Made by a program: the position numbers and the translations under genes. The notes under the pieces are model-generated. The model did not search any database. It saw nothing but the letters and a program-made list of their open reading frames with translations, and was not told the origin of the DNA. A stretch of 5,341 nt of DNA from Alphaproteobacteria bacterium (GTDB lineage: Bacteria > Pseudomonadota > Alphaproteobacteria > Puniceispirillales > Puniceispirillaceae): the NCBI GenBank assembly GCA_011522945.1, contig WTHY01000108.1:1-5341 (forward strand), written 5' to 3'. This document shows positions 5,189-5,341 of the stretch, piece after piece (within the stretch, counting starts at the first letter, position 1; each line of letters begins with the position of its first letter).

Positions 5189-5341
5189 TTACCGGCTACG
5201 GCGACGCCGGCTTGAACGACGTTCAGCTGCCGCACCTTGTGGTGCCTCTGGTATATTTGACCAGGCCTCACCTAAAGTGGCTTTAAGCTTATCTGTATCT
5301 AAATCTGCTTTTTTGGCTGATGTCAGTGCCTCATGCATAGC
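5189..5341 (-). CDS. Unidentified protein, C-terminal 50 residues with arginine-rich tail (cut by window edge)
   Basis: The only open minus-strand frame at this edge reads 50 codons to TAA at 5189-5191. The visible part begins AMHEALTSAKKADLDTDKLK, then TLGEAWSNIPEAPQGAAAER, and ends RSSRRRRSR. The first half looks like an acidic/basic helix and the second is a low-complexity Ala/Pro linker followed by a strongly basic tail. Such tails occur on RNA- or DNA-binding proteins, including DEAD-box helicases and ribonucleases, so a nucleic-acid role is a fair guess. I do not recognise the family. Ribonuclease D is often encoded next to aspS in alphaproteobacteria, but this tail does not resemble the RNase D end that I recall. 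It points toward aspS with a 169-172-base gap, so shared transcription is possible but not shown. Confidence 0.7.
   Translation of the reverse strand, partial: AMHEALTSAKKADLDTDKLKATLGEAWSNIPEAPQGAAAERRSSRRRRSR

Noticed and set aside
1..5341. A new defence, mobile or biosynthetic system
   Set aside because: All identifiable genes are conserved housekeeping genes with intact family motifs; I see no transposase, integrase, toxin-antitoxin pair, reverse transcriptase or unusual gene cluster.

Overview
The window looks like ordinary core chromosome of an alphaproteobacterium of moderate GC. Three things point there. The groES leader carries a CIRCE operator of the form common in that class. The heme A synthase is of the COX15-like type. 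The aspartyl-tRNA synthetase has the alphaproteobacterial versions of motif 2 (RADRSPGEFYQLDLEMSF) and motif 3 (GGIAPGIDR). The genus cannot be fixed from these genes; a marine lineage would fit but is only a guess. I see no mobile element, phage gene, CRISPR array, tRNA or rRNA.

Layout. Minus strand, 1-1377: the groES-groEL chaperonin operon, with groEL cut by the window edge after residue 335. Its control region (about 1429-1527) holds the CIRCE operator, a heat-shock-like -35 box and an A/T-tract block. Plus strand, 1917-2951: ctaA, heme A synthase, divergent from groES across a 539-base gap. That gap also holds a five-copy 12-nt tandem repeat, a second and separate 12-nt tandem duplication, a large inverted repeat, and a chain of very short ORFs that runs by stop/start overlaps into ctaA. 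Minus strand, 3241-5016 or 5019: aspS, convergent with ctaA across a 289-base gap with inverted repeats but no clear intrinsic terminator. Minus strand, 5189-5341: the last 50 residues of an unidentified protein with an arginine-rich tail, 169-172 bases upstream of aspS.

The genes do not form one pathway. GroES and GroEL fold cytoplasmic proteins and are very probably under HrcA/CIRCE control. CtaA makes heme A for aa3-type cytochrome oxidase in the inner membrane. AspRS charges tRNA-Asp and, from one key histidine, may also mischarge tRNA-Asn for amidation. I found no new multi-gene system. The most interesting material is non-coding: the repeats and mini-ORF chain between groES and ctaA. 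The most notable protein details are a Thr-to-Ser change in the GroEL nucleotide-binding motif and a mixed discrimination signature in AspRS.
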